Below are positions 1-5,616 of a DNA stretch of 7,363 nt, in pieces (within the stretch, counting starts at the first letter, position 1; every line of letters begins with the position of its first letter). The position numbers and the translations under genes were made by a program. Source of the stretch: Haloferacaceae archaeon (GTDB taxonomy: Archaea > Halobacteriota > Halobacteria > Halobacteriales > Haloferacaceae); NCBI GenBank assembly GCA_028274825.1, contig JAQCMZ010000495.1:1-7363 (forward strand), in the 5' to 3' direction. The notes below the pieces were generated by a model, which was not told where the DNA came from, did no database searches, and was given only the letters and a program-made list of their open reading frames with translations.

Positions 1-2
1 CA

Positions 3-242
3 GTCCTCTCGACCGATATCAGAAACCCATGCCAACCGTTCTATAACACCCTTACGACGGGGGTTACAGCGGGTGGTGAGCAACCAACTTTCGCGGACAC
101 GCAGTATGTCCGGGTGTTCAGTCCAGCCGGCTTCAGTGGGGAGACGGGCGGACGGACTGACAGTTGCCTGTGGTACCGTACAGTCCAACAGGGCGAAGCC
201 TCGGGGCCTGTCCCGAGAGACTGTAGCGTCAGTCACTCCTGA
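3..242 (+). CDS. Unidentified open frame, C-terminal part only (tentative)
   Basis: This frame is open from the left edge to a TGA at 240-242 (79 codons), so any start lies outside the window. I do not recognise the product. It contains four cysteines and few acidic residues, which is unusual for a haloarchaeal protein. By a hand count about two thirds of its third codon positions are G or C, which is compatible with coding. The stretch SPAGFSGE (codons around 120-143) vaguely resembles tails of haloarchaeal IS200/IS605 TnpB proteins, but no TnpB zinc-finger cysteine pattern is visible. The last 60 bases also fold into a nested hairpin, so this may be structured non-coding DNA or a decayed element end. 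It may equally be a chance open frame. Confidence 0.22.
   Translation, partial: VLSTDIRNPCQPFYNTLTTGVTAGGEQPTFADTQYVRVFSPAGFSGETGGRTDSCLWYRTVQQGEASGPVPRDCSVSHS
179..225 (+). other. Nested inverted repeat / possible structured RNA
   Basis: An outer 7-bp arm (TACAGTC at 179-185, GACTGTA at 219-225) encloses a perfect 6-bp inner stem (CTCGGG at 200-205, CCCGAG at 212-217) with a 6-base loop. The 5' side between the stems has a 14-base bulge, the 3' side a single base. The structure overlaps the 3' end of the unidentified open frame and lies about 220 bases upstream of the exporter genes. It could be the 3' end of an RNA, an insertion-element end or an attenuator. No T-tract follows, so a simple archaeal terminator is not obvious. 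Confidence 0.35.
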
Positions 243-338
243 CAGATGAGTTGACCAGCATTTGATCACCACCCAGATGTGTGTCCGGTCTCAGTGACAC
301 GGGCAAACCGGGCAGCATTTAGGCCAAACCAGCGAACA

Positions 339-415
339 TTTATACCAGTATGAGAGGCTTCTCGAGATCAATAGAGACAGTTTTTATTCCACTTTCGCAT
401 AATAGTAATATCGAT
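339..415 (+). promoter_or_regulatory. Promoter region of the ABC exporter genes
   Basis: Three TATA-like boxes lie in tandem: TTTATA at 339-344, TTTTTATT at 381-388 and an AT-rich stretch CATAATAGTAATAT at 399-412. At the usual archaeal spacing of about 25 bases, transcripts would begin near 367, 412 or 435. The ATPase ATG is at 448, so all three would give a leader of roughly 13-80 bases. The first matches the haloarchaeal TATA consensus best. The remainder of 243-338 shows only a repeated octamer CAGCATTT (256-263 and 313-320) and no gene. Confidence 0.5.
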
Positions 416-447
416 ATCACCCTCCGAGTTGGCTTGAGAGACTCCGT

Positions 448-1503
448 ATGACCAGCCAACCCGCACTGTATATTGAAAATCTTCAGAAAGAATATGACAA
501 CGTAACCGCGCTCGATGGTATCACTTTGACCGTGCCCGACGGGAGCTTCTTCGGACTACTCGGTCCGAACGGCGCGGGCAAGACGACGTTCATCAACACA
601 CTCGTCGGTCTGGTCAAGAAGTCTGGCGGGACAGCCCAGATTTTCGGTCACGACGTGGACGACGACTATCAACAGGCGCGGAATGCGATTGGGCTCGCCC
701 CACAAGAGTTCAACGTTGACCGCTTTTTCCCGATTGAAGAAGTGTTAGAACACAAAGCCGGATATCACGGGATTCCGGCTAGCGAGGCAGAAACCCGGGC
801 TGAAGACGTTCTCAAGCAGGTCGGAATCTACAATAAACGCGACACTCGTTTCGACTTCCTCTCTGGAGGGATGAAACGGCGATTCCTCTTGGCTCGCGCG
901 CTCATCACTGACCCTGATCTGTTGATTCTCGATGAGCCCACTGCCGGTGTCGATGTCCAACTTCGACGTGACCTGTGGAACCTCGTCACTGATCTCAACG
1001 ACCAGGGGAAGACAATTCTTCTGACGACACACTATATCGAGGAGGCTGAACGACTCTGTGACAAGGTAGCGATTCTCGACGCTGGGCGAGTCCGAACGGT
1101 CGCATCGCCGGCAGAACTGAAAGACCGTGGTACAGACCGGATTATTGTCACCCTTCGATCCCAGCCGGTGACACTGCCGGCTCTTCTCTCTGATGACGAG
1201 CGCGTCGAATCGATCGAACAGGACGGCCGCCGACTCACCGTCACTGCCCGAAAAGGGGGCTTGGTCGCTCCGGCACTCGTCCGCGAATTGGACCTTGCCG
1301 ATCTCGAAATTGTTGACCTCGAAATCACTCGCACCTCACTTGAGGAGGTGTTCGTCGAGATGACTCGACACGACAGCAGCGACGACGGCGATTCTGACGA
1401 CACCTCGCTGGCGGGGGCCGATGACCGCGACGGACCTGCCAGTCCAGACGATCCCGAATCACAGTCGGAGCGGCAGATCACACCGAACAGCGGGGCCAGA
1501 TGA
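448..1503 (+). CDS. ABC-2 type exporter, ATP-binding protein (YadG/DrrA family)
   Basis: This is the cytoplasmic ATPase that drives an ABC-2 exporter; the substrate cannot be read from sequence. All nucleotide-binding motifs are intact: Walker A GPNGAGKT (residues 39-46), Q-loop Gln86 in APQEF, signature LSGGM (138-142), Walker B LLILDEP (158-164), D-loop AGVD (166-169) and switch His195. The stretches GLAPQEFN and LSGGMKRR follow E. coli YadG closely. Residues about 230-305 form the small C-terminal domain typical of this family. A tail of about 45 residues with 13 Asp/Glu and many Ser/Gly/Pro extends past the family's usual end and is probably disordered. The start is the ATG at 448, which puts Walker A at the usual distance from the N-terminus; no strong ribosome site precedes it. 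The stop overlaps the ATG of a 32-codon ORF (ATGA, 1500-1503), followed by the permease, so the genes are probably co-transcribed. Confidence 0.95.
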   Translation: MTSQPALYIENLQKEYDNVTALDGITLTVPDGSFFGLLGPNGAGKTTFINTLVGLVKKSGGTAQIFGHDVDDDYQQARNAIGLAPQEFNVDRFFPIEEVLEHKAGYHGIPASEAETRAEDVLKQVGIYNKRDTRFDFLSGGMKRRFLLARALITDPDLLILDEPTAGVDVQLRRDLWNLVTDLNDQGKTILLTTHYIEEAERLCDKVAILDAGRVRTVASPAELKDRGTDRIIVTLRSQPVTLPALLSDDERVESIEQDGRRLTVTARKGGLVAPALVRELDLADLEIVDLEITRTSLEEVFVEMTRHDSSDDGDSDDTSLAGADDRDGPASPDDPESQSERQITPNSGAR

Positions 1504-1598
1504 CTGCCGTAATTCGCGGAAACAGTCTCAGTGAGTGCTGGAAGGCGTCCCACACGACAGGGGACAGTTCTAAGAACACGGGTGAGGAGCCGCTATGA
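1500..1598 (+). CDS. Candidate 32-residue protein bridging ATPase and permease genes
   Basis: The frame opens with ATG at 1500-1502, overlapping the ATPase stop (ATGA, 1500-1503). It runs without a stop for 32 codons and ends with TGA at 1596-1598, overlapping the permease ATG (ATGA, 1595-1598). The peptide begins MTAVIRGNS and ends NTGEEPL. It has no membrane segment or metal motif and I do not recognise it. About 21 of 32 codons end in G or C, consistent with coding in this genome. Its main support is the exact fit: it turns a 91-base gap into a chain of overlapping stop-start pairs, which would carry ribosomes from the ATPase to the permease. It could be a real small protein, a translation-coupling ORF with no functional product, or chance. 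Confidence 0.35.
   Translation: MTAVIRGNSLSECWKASHTTGDSSKNTGEEPL
1581..1589 (+). promoter_or_regulatory. Ribosome binding site of the permease gene
   Basis: GGTGAGGAG lies 5 bases before the permease ATG at 1595. It contains both GGTGA and GGAG, complementary to the archaeal 16S rRNA 3' end. It supports 1595 as the permease start; an in-frame TGA at 1583-1585 also rules out a longer N-terminus. The site lies inside the 32-codon ORF. Confidence 0.7.
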
Positions 1599-2362
1599 GT
1601 CAGGGACTGACTCAATTTCAGACGCTGGTCAAACGGGAGATTCTCCGATTCATCAGACGGCCGTACAACACGTTTTTGCCGCCGATCGTCACCAATACAC
1701 TCTATTTTTCCGTCTTTGGCGTTATACTCGGGAGTCGGATCGGTGCAATTGCTGGCGTCAGCTATCTCCAATTTGTGCTCCCGGGATTAGTCGTCCTCGG
1801 AGCCATCTCAGACAGCTTTGAGAACTCCTCGTTCAGCATCTTTCACGGCAGGTGGAATGAGTATATCGATGCAGTGACCGTGTCGCCGATGTCTGATATC
1901 AACAAGGTGGCTGCGTACGTCTCGGCGAGTGCGCTTAGAGGGGTCATCACCGCGCTGCTGATTATCGGTGTCGGCTGGATATTCACGTCTATTCCCGTGT
2001 CTCATCCGTTTTACCTCGTCGCGTTCATCATCGTCACCACCACCCTGTTCGGAGGACTCGGCGTCATCGGCGGTCTCTGGGCTAACGACTTCGATTACCT
2101 CACCGTGATGAACCAGTTCATTCTCCGACCACTGGTGTTTTTCGGCGCTGTGTTCTACTCACTTGACGTGCTGCCGCCGGTTTGGCGGACCGTCTCCTTG
2201 TTCAACCCGATGGTATACATGGTGAATGGTGTCCGGTACGGGATGATCGGCGTCACTGAGGTCGATCCGAATATCTCGTTAGCTGTGTTGACAACAGCAG
2301 CAGTCGTCGTCATCTCGATCAACTTCCTGCTGTTCCGGCGTGGATACGGACTGGCTGATTGA
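1595..2362 (+). CDS. ABC-2 type exporter, permease (YadH family)
   Basis: This is the membrane subunit of the exporter, partner of the ATPase just upstream. The 255 residues are a normal length for single-domain ABC-2 permeases. An N-terminal amphipathic stretch (about 12-24, REILRFIRRP) would lie along the membrane and contact the ATPase. Six hydrophobic segments follow at roughly 29-48, 55-73, 107-131, 137-162, 172-190 and 227-246. The family signature is clear in LPPVWRTVSLFNPMVYMVNG and the following RYG (about 193-215), closely matching E. coli YadH. Homodimerisation with two ATPase copies is expected from the family. Substrates of this subfamily are mostly unknown; drug, lipid or polysaccharide export are all possible. 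The start is fixed by a strong ribosome site at 1581-1589. The stop lies 11 bases before an IS-end-like hairpin. Confidence 0.93.
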   Translation: MSQGLTQFQTLVKREILRFIRRPYNTFLPPIVTNTLYFSVFGVILGSRIGAIAGVSYLQFVLPGLVVLGAISDSFENSSFSIFHGRWNEYIDAVTVSPMSDINKVAAYVSASALRGVITALLIIGVGWIFTSIPVSHPFYLVAFIIVTTTLFGGLGVIGGLWANDFDYLTVMNQFILRPLVFFGAVFYSLDVLPPVWRTVSLFNPMVYMVNGVRYGMIGVTEVDPNISLAVLTTAAVVVISINFLLFRRGYGLAD

Positions 2363-2369
2363 GACGTCA

Positions 2370-2400
2370 GCTACCCACGACTGAAGCCGGGGGCTTCCTG
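2370..2400 (+). mobile_element. Decayed IS200/IS605-type end hairpin (relic)
   Basis: GCTACCC and the following hairpin resemble, from memory, the conserved right-end hairpin of haloarchaeal IS200/IS605 (IS1341-type) elements. CCCACGACT (2374-2382) pairs with AGCCGGGGG (2385-2393) at 7 of 9 positions around a GA loop, with mismatches where an intact copy would be CCCACG/CGTGGG. A shorter perfect stem, GAAGCC (2383-2388) with GGCTTC (2392-2397), is an alternative fold. No transposase or TnpB frame adjoins it. It may be a solo end left by a lost element, a short non-autonomous derivative, or now serve as a 3' end for the exporter transcript. Confidence 0.4.
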
Positions 2401-2535
2401 TTTGTTCGTCTGTAGTATGCGTGACTCGCGAGTGAGACAGGCTGAGACGACGCTGTGTGTGAGATGGCCACGCTGGGGTATTCTGTATCGGATATGCGGT
2501 ACGACGCAACTACCTCAAAGTGTGTTCACCGAGGG

Positions 2536-2542
2536 ATTTAAT
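2536..2542 (+). promoter_or_regulatory. TATA box of the ferredoxin gene
   Basis: ATTTAAT is centred about 28 bases before the ATG at 2567. That is the spacing expected for a leaderless haloarchaeal transcript starting at or beside the start codon. No Shine-Dalgarno sequence is seen between the box and the ATG, which agrees. Confidence 0.65.
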
Positions 2543-2566
2543 CCGTTCCATCCGTTAGTTTTCGTG

Positions 2567-2959
2567 ATGGCAACTGTTGAATATCTCAACTACGAAGCCG
2601 TTGATGATAACGGCTGGGATATGTACGATGACAATATCTTCGAGAAGGCCAACGATCTTGACCTGTCTGACGGAGACTATGGGAGTATCGAAGTAAATCA
2701 GGGCGAGTACATTCTCGAAGCCGCCGAGGCTCAAGGATACGATTGGCCGTTCTCGTGTCGTGCCGGTGCCTGCGCTAACTGCGCGGCTATCGTAGTCGGT
2801 GGCGAGGTCGATATGGATATGCAGCAAATTCTCTCAGACGAGGAAGTCGAGGACAAAAACGTTCGACTCACATGCGTCGGGACACCCTCGACAGACGAGG
2901 TTCGGATCGTCTACAACGCAAAACACCTGGATTACCTCCAAAACCGCGTCATCGGCTGA
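2567..2959 (+). CDS. fdx: Halophilic [2Fe-2S] plant-type ferredoxin
   Basis: This is a soluble one-electron carrier. In haloarchaea such ferredoxins accept electrons from 2-oxoacid:ferredoxin oxidoreductases and donate to reductases, including assimilatory nitrate and nitrite reductase. The 130 residues match the Halobacterium/Haloarcula ferredoxins (about 128-129) almost end to end. Cluster ligands are Cys64, Cys69, Cys72 and Cys103 in SCRAGACANC and LTCVG. Residues about 10-40 form the hyperacidic insert that separates halophilic ferredoxins from plant ones. The C-terminus NAKHLDYLQNRVI is the family ending. An ATG at 2402 would add 55 residues, but that extension is basic, unlike any ferredoxin, and lies upstream of the TATA box, so I use 2567. 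It is monocistronic. The nas genes nearby make it a plausible electron donor for nitrate reduction, but it may simply be the housekeeping ferredoxin. Confidence 0.97.
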   Translation: MATVEYLNYEAVDDNGWDMYDDNIFEKANDLDLSDGDYGSIEVNQGEYILEAAEAQGYDWPFSCRAGACANCAAIVVGGEVDMDMQQILSDEEVEDKNVRLTCVGTPSTDEVRIVYNAKHLDYLQNRVIG

Positions 2960-3183
2960 CCTGTCTGCGTCTCTTCTCAGCAAAAAATCCAAATTCTATC
3001 GGGAGAGAGCCCTCACCAGGAGGTTACACCCTGGACCGTGTCAGACAGTCTCTCATTGTTTCGAAATCCACACGCAGTGGACATCACAGTACTACACAGG
3101 TTCGGGCGGTATTCACAAGTTTTCGTTCTGAAGCCTGCGTTCACAAGGCGACTGACCCCGAGGGAAGCTAAAGGAGTTGAGAA

Positions 3184-3197
3184 GCGATTTCAATCGC
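3184..3197. other. Short perfect inverted repeat between convergent genes
   Basis: GCGATT (3184-3189) and AATCGC (3192-3197) are perfect complements separated by two bases. The repeat lies 16 bases beyond the HAD-gene stop, in the 253-base gap (2960-3212) between the convergent ferredoxin and HAD genes. It might help end one transcript, but no clear T-tract follows on either strand. Otherwise the gap shows no gene: its open frames lack acidic composition and a promoter. Confidence 0.25.
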
Positions 3198-3212
3198 CAA
3201 TTACGATCCAAT

Positions 3213-3896
3213 TCACACGTCGAGTGTCTCTGCGAGATCGTGGAATGTGTCGATTGTGAGATCCGGGTCGGGGCCGAACGGCTCCCACGGCGAGGACTTT
3301 CGGTCTACCCATGCACCCTGCATTCCAGCGTGTTGAGCACCCATAATATCGAACCACCCAGCGGTCACGTGGACAATGTTATCGATTGGTGTTCCGGCTC
3401 TGGCGGCTCCGTGTCGATAGATCTCCGGATCTGGCTTGAACGTCCCGACTTCATCTGCGCTGATCGTGTCTTCGAGCAGATCTCCGATACCGGCGTGTTC
3501 AACCATCGACTCTAGCATCGCGGGATTCCCGTTCGACACGACATAACAATCGTAGCCGCCGTCACAGAGACGTTCGATCCCGTCACGGACATCCGAAAAC
3601 ACATCAAGTTCGTGATAGACCGCCAAAATCTCATCGCGTTCTGCAGTGGAGAGAGAAACATTACAAACGTCAAGCGCGTGCTGAAGTGCGTCTCGATTCA
3701 TCTCGTAAAACGGTTGATACGCATCGACAGCGTTGGCGACAAATGTGTACTCGAGTGAGCGCGCCCGCCAGAGTTTCGAGACCGGCTGCGGGTCAGGGAC
3801 TCGTTCGGCAAGCGCCGTCTCAGCGGCATCTACATCGACGAGGGTGCTATACGAGTCAAAGGTGACCGTCGAGACCTGATGAGAATCAAAGCTCAC
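3213..3896 (-). CDS. HAD-superfamily hydrolase, haloacid dehalogenase type II-like
   Basis: A cytoplasmic HAD hydrolase of the (S)-2-haloacid dehalogenase subfamily, which cleaves 2-haloacids through an Asp-ester intermediate; the true substrate is unknown. Numbered from the GTG at 3896 (227 residues): nucleophile Asp14 in FDSYSTLVD, a DxY form rather than the DxD of phosphatases; Arg44 in LWRARSLEYT, matching the halide-binding Arg of L-DEX; Ser121-Asn122; Lys154 in FKPDPEIY; Asp183 in WFDIMGAQ. The Asn three residues before that Asp, catalytic in L-DEX, is Gly180 here, so dehalogenation is uncertain. An upstream ATG at 3923 gives 236 residues. I prefer 3896 because VSFDSHQ aligns with family N-termini as I remember them and a TATA-like box lies about 30 bases before it. 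It lies 210 bases beyond narK on the same strand and probably has its own promoter. Confidence 0.88.
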   Translation of the reverse strand: MSFDSHQVSTVTFDSYSTLVDVDAAETALAERVPDPQPVSKLWRARSLEYTFVANAVDAYQPFYEMNRDALQHALDVCNVSLSTAERDEILAVYHELDVFSDVRDGIERLCDGGYDCYVVSNGNPAMLESMVEHAGIGDLLEDTISADEVGTFKPDPEIYRHGAARAGTPIDNIVHVTAGWFDIMGAQHAGMQGAWVDRKSSPWEPFGPDPDLTIDTFHDLAETLDV

Positions 3897-3920
3897 GTGC
3901 GAGTCCACGGGAGTCGATAT

Positions 3921-3932
3921 CATAAAAATTCG
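3921..3932 (-). promoter_or_regulatory. TATA-like box before the HAD gene
   Basis: On the - strand this reads CGAATTTTTATG. The AT-rich core is centred near 3926, about 30 bases from the GTG at 3896, which fits a leaderless or nearly leaderless transcript. It overlaps the alternative ATG at 3923, which could not then be translated from this promoter. Confidence 0.4.
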
Positions 3933-4042
3933 GAAGCAGATAACCAGAGACTGGTGTTTCTCACCAGCGAGCCGGGCTATCGGCGGGAGCTCATTGGATA
4001 TCGACGGTCAGCTTCCCGCGAGTCGAAGCATAATCGAGAGTG

Positions 4043-4114
4043 TCACTGAGAATCGCTCCGGGGTGAGTTTGAGGCGGTGTCTGTATTTCGTCCTGGGGAT
4101 GACTTGTCAGTCAT
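4043..4114 (-). CDS. Candidate 23-residue ORF overlapping the end of narK
   Basis: An ATG at 4114-4112 lies inside the last codons of narK (overlap ATGACTGA) and opens a 23-codon frame beginning MTDKSSPGRNTD and ending at TGA 4045-4043. In the neighbouring frame, codons stay open to a TGA at 3993-3991 and read ILSDTLDYASTRGKLTVDIQ, which looks protein-like. A single-base difference in the CCCC run near 4060-4063 would join both into one 40-residue protein. I recognise neither part. Both frames are short enough to be chance, so this is a weak call. Confidence 0.18.
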   Translation of the reverse strand: MTDKSSPGRNTDTASNSPRSDSQ

Positions 4115-5423
4115 CAGAGACGGGCGAAGAATCACTCCCGGTCACGAGACCATCATCAGTCGCTCGTTCGGCCACGTTAGGCTGGAAGACCCACGCGGCG
4201 AGTAGAACAATCGGAATCATCGAGACGGCCACAACAGAGTATCCGGTGTGAAGATTCGGAAGGAATGGGGCCGCGCACACGAGCGGATACACGATCCCAC
4301 CGACAGTTCCGATCCCACCGACAACCCCGGCAACAGCCCCAGAGCTGTTTGGGAACATCGCAGGGACCTGTGCGAAGATTGCGCCCTCGGAGAATGCACA
4401 GCCCATCCCAACGAGGAACCCAGCGGCGACAGCGAGGAGTACCTGCCCGGTCAGACCAGCGAGCGTCATCCCGACCATCGTGACCACAACGAAGCAGAGT
4501 GACACGAACGTCCACTGCTCACGGTAACGCCCCGTGAAGATGGGAAGGATATCTCGTTCCTTCCGCGCCAACAGATCACTCACGTATCCGCCGATTGGTC
4601 GTAACAGTCCTGCCGCGACTGAGAACGTCGCCGCAAATGTCGACGCCAAAACAAGGTTCTGAGTGTTGAACCCCTCCCGGTAGTAGGTGGCGAGCCAGCC
4701 GTTCATCGATAATTCAAGTCCGAACGTCATCACGTACGCGAGCGCCAAGATCACTGTTCCGTATCTCGTGGCGGTGTGAAGCCATTCTCGCAGACTCGCC
4801 GATTGTTTCGTCGCCGTGCGCTTTTCATCGGTTTTTGCTGCCTCACCGAAGACGTAGTAGACGCCCGCTAGTAGGATCGAAACGAGCCCGGTGTAGAAGA
4901 ACGCAGCACGCCAGTTCGTAGTGAAGATTGGACCGGTCCATCCAGATGGAAATGCGCGCGGAAGAATCAACGCACCACCGGCCGCTCCAGCGTTGCCGAT
5001 TCCCGCATAGATCCCCTCAGCTGTCCCCAGTGATTCACTCTCGAACCACTCGGAGACGTGTTGAATTCCAATGACGAACGTAATCCCGGCCGTGGCGACG
5101 ATTAATCGTGTGATGAAAAAGACGGTGTACGACTCAGCGAACGCGCTCCATATCGAGAACACACCGACGTACGCGAGAACAATCGCAAAGATCGTCGGGG
5201 CTCCGAACCTGTCCGAAAGCCATCCGGTCAGGATCCGTCCGAACGGGGCTAGCCAGATTGCCGCGCTCGCCAAGACCCCGATTTCGGCCAGCGAGAGGCC
5301 AAATTCCTCTGCCATCGGCCCGGTAAACGGGGCAAACGAAAACCAGATGAGAAACGAAAAATTGAATCCGATCGTCGCCAGGAGTAGCGTTCGGTATTTC
5401 GTCATCCTGATTGGACTGTTCAT
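4107..5423 (-). CDS. narK: Nitrate/nitrite transporter, NarK family (MFS, NNP)
   Basis: A cytoplasmic-membrane MFS porter importing nitrate, or exchanging nitrate and nitrite, for assimilation. It has 438 residues and about 12 hydrophobic segments, a normal length. NNP signatures are visible: GIGNAGAAGG (141-150) and GAVAGVVGGIGTVGG (362-376). The two substrate-binding arginines of the family appear as Arg63 in APFGRILTGWLSDRFG and Arg275 in GLLRPIGGYVSDLL. The central loop (about 193-215) is charged and the C-terminal tail from 415 is acidic and Ser-rich. The start is the ATG at 5423, preceded by a weak GGTGTGAT ribosome site and overlapped by the stop of a 57-codon ORF; Met7 (5405) is an alternative. 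The partial nasA lies upstream on the same strand, the order of haloarchaeal nas loci. The 426-base gap before the small ORF suggests narK can be expressed on its own. Confidence 0.93.
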   Translation of the reverse strand: MNSPIRMTKYRTLLLATIGFNFSFLIWFSFAPFTGPMAEEFGLSLAEIGVLASAAIWLAPFGRILTGWLSDRFGAPTIFAIVLAYVGVFSIWSAFAESYTVFFITRLIVATAGITFVIGIQHVSEWFESESLGTAEGIYAGIGNAGAAGGALILPRAFPSGWTGPIFTTNWRAAFFYTGLVSILLAGVYYVFGEAAKTDEKRTATKQSASLREWLHTATRYGTVILALAYVMTFGLELSMNGWLATYYREGFNTQNLVLASTFAATFSVAAGLLRPIGGYVSDLLARKERDILPIFTGRYREQWTFVSLCFVVVTMVGMTLAGLTGQVLLAVAAGFLVGMGCAFSEGAIFAQVPAMFPNSSGAVAGVVGGIGTVGGIVYPLVCAAPFLPNLHTGYSVVAVSMIPIVLLAAWVFQPNVAERATDDGLVTGSDSSPVSDD

Positions 5424-5593
5424 CTATCACACCCCGGTTGATGAACTGATCTTCTGATCTCACGGATGCAAGTGTCAAATTGTGAAGCGGACAAGAAAGC
5501 TCCGATATCTGCTCTTGTGTTCGATTCTGCTCGGTGAATGGGTGACACTCCGACAGGTGACACCCACTTATTCTGTAATGTCTGATATTCCAC
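5420..5593 (-). CDS. Candidate 57-residue leader ORF coupled to narK
   Basis: The frame starts with GTG at 5593-5591 and runs 57 codons to TGA at 5422-5420, overlapping the narK ATG as ATGA. A TATA-like TTATAAT at 5617-5623 is centred 27 bases upstream of the GTG, ideal spacing for a leaderless transcript. The peptide begins VEYQTLQNKW, contains VSPVGVSP encoded by a repeated DNA element, and ends HQPGCDR. It has no membrane segment or known motif. Against it: the product is basic rather than acidic, and only about 40% of codons end in G or C, below the neighbouring genes. It may be a leader ORF whose translation controls narK, or simply the narK 5' leader. Confidence 0.3.
   Translation of the reverse strand: MEYQTLQNKWVSPVGVSPIHRAESNTRADIGAFLSASQFDTCIREIRRSVHQPGCDR
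5541..5563. repeat. Direct repeat GGTGACAC x2
   Basis: GGTGACAC occurs at 5541-5548 and again at 5556-5563, 15 bases start to start. The second copy extends to the near-palindrome GGTGACACC. It lies 118-140 bases upstream of the narK ATG, downstream of the proposed TATA box. It may be a regulator site on the narK leader, or follow from the repeated VSP codons of the candidate leader ORF. Confidence 0.4.
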
Positions 5594-5616
5594 TACTGGA
5601 CGAAATGAACAGACAG

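Noticed and set aside
1032..1553. 173-codon frame on the - strand opposite the ATPase gene
   Set aside because: Ser/Arg-rich antisense shadow of a well-supported gene; no motif and no promoter.
2424..2433. Palindrome ACTCGCGAGT upstream of the ferredoxin gene
   Set aside because: A 10-base palindrome is expected a few times by chance in this length, and it lies more than 100 bases from the TATA box.
2402..2566. ATG at 2402 as the ferredoxin start (55 extra residues)
   Set aside because: The extension is basic and unlike any ferredoxin N-terminus, and the TATA box at 2536-2542 lies inside it; MATVEYLNYE at 2567 matches the family start.
2799..3259. Three overlapping + strand frames (2799-3131, 2872-3171, 3038-3259) running from the ferredoxin end into the HAD gene
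   Set aside because: Basic, low-acidity translations overlapping real genes at both ends, with no TATA box or ribosome site; the gap 2960-3212 looks non-coding.
5446..5459. CTGATC repeated twice, two bases apart, just upstream of the narK ATG
   Set aside because: Very short repeat without other support; it lies within the candidate leader ORF.
5071..5478. Frames at 5071-5457 (+) and 5134-5478 (-) across the narK start
   Set aside because: Both are alternative-frame shadows of the narK coding sequence and show no family features.
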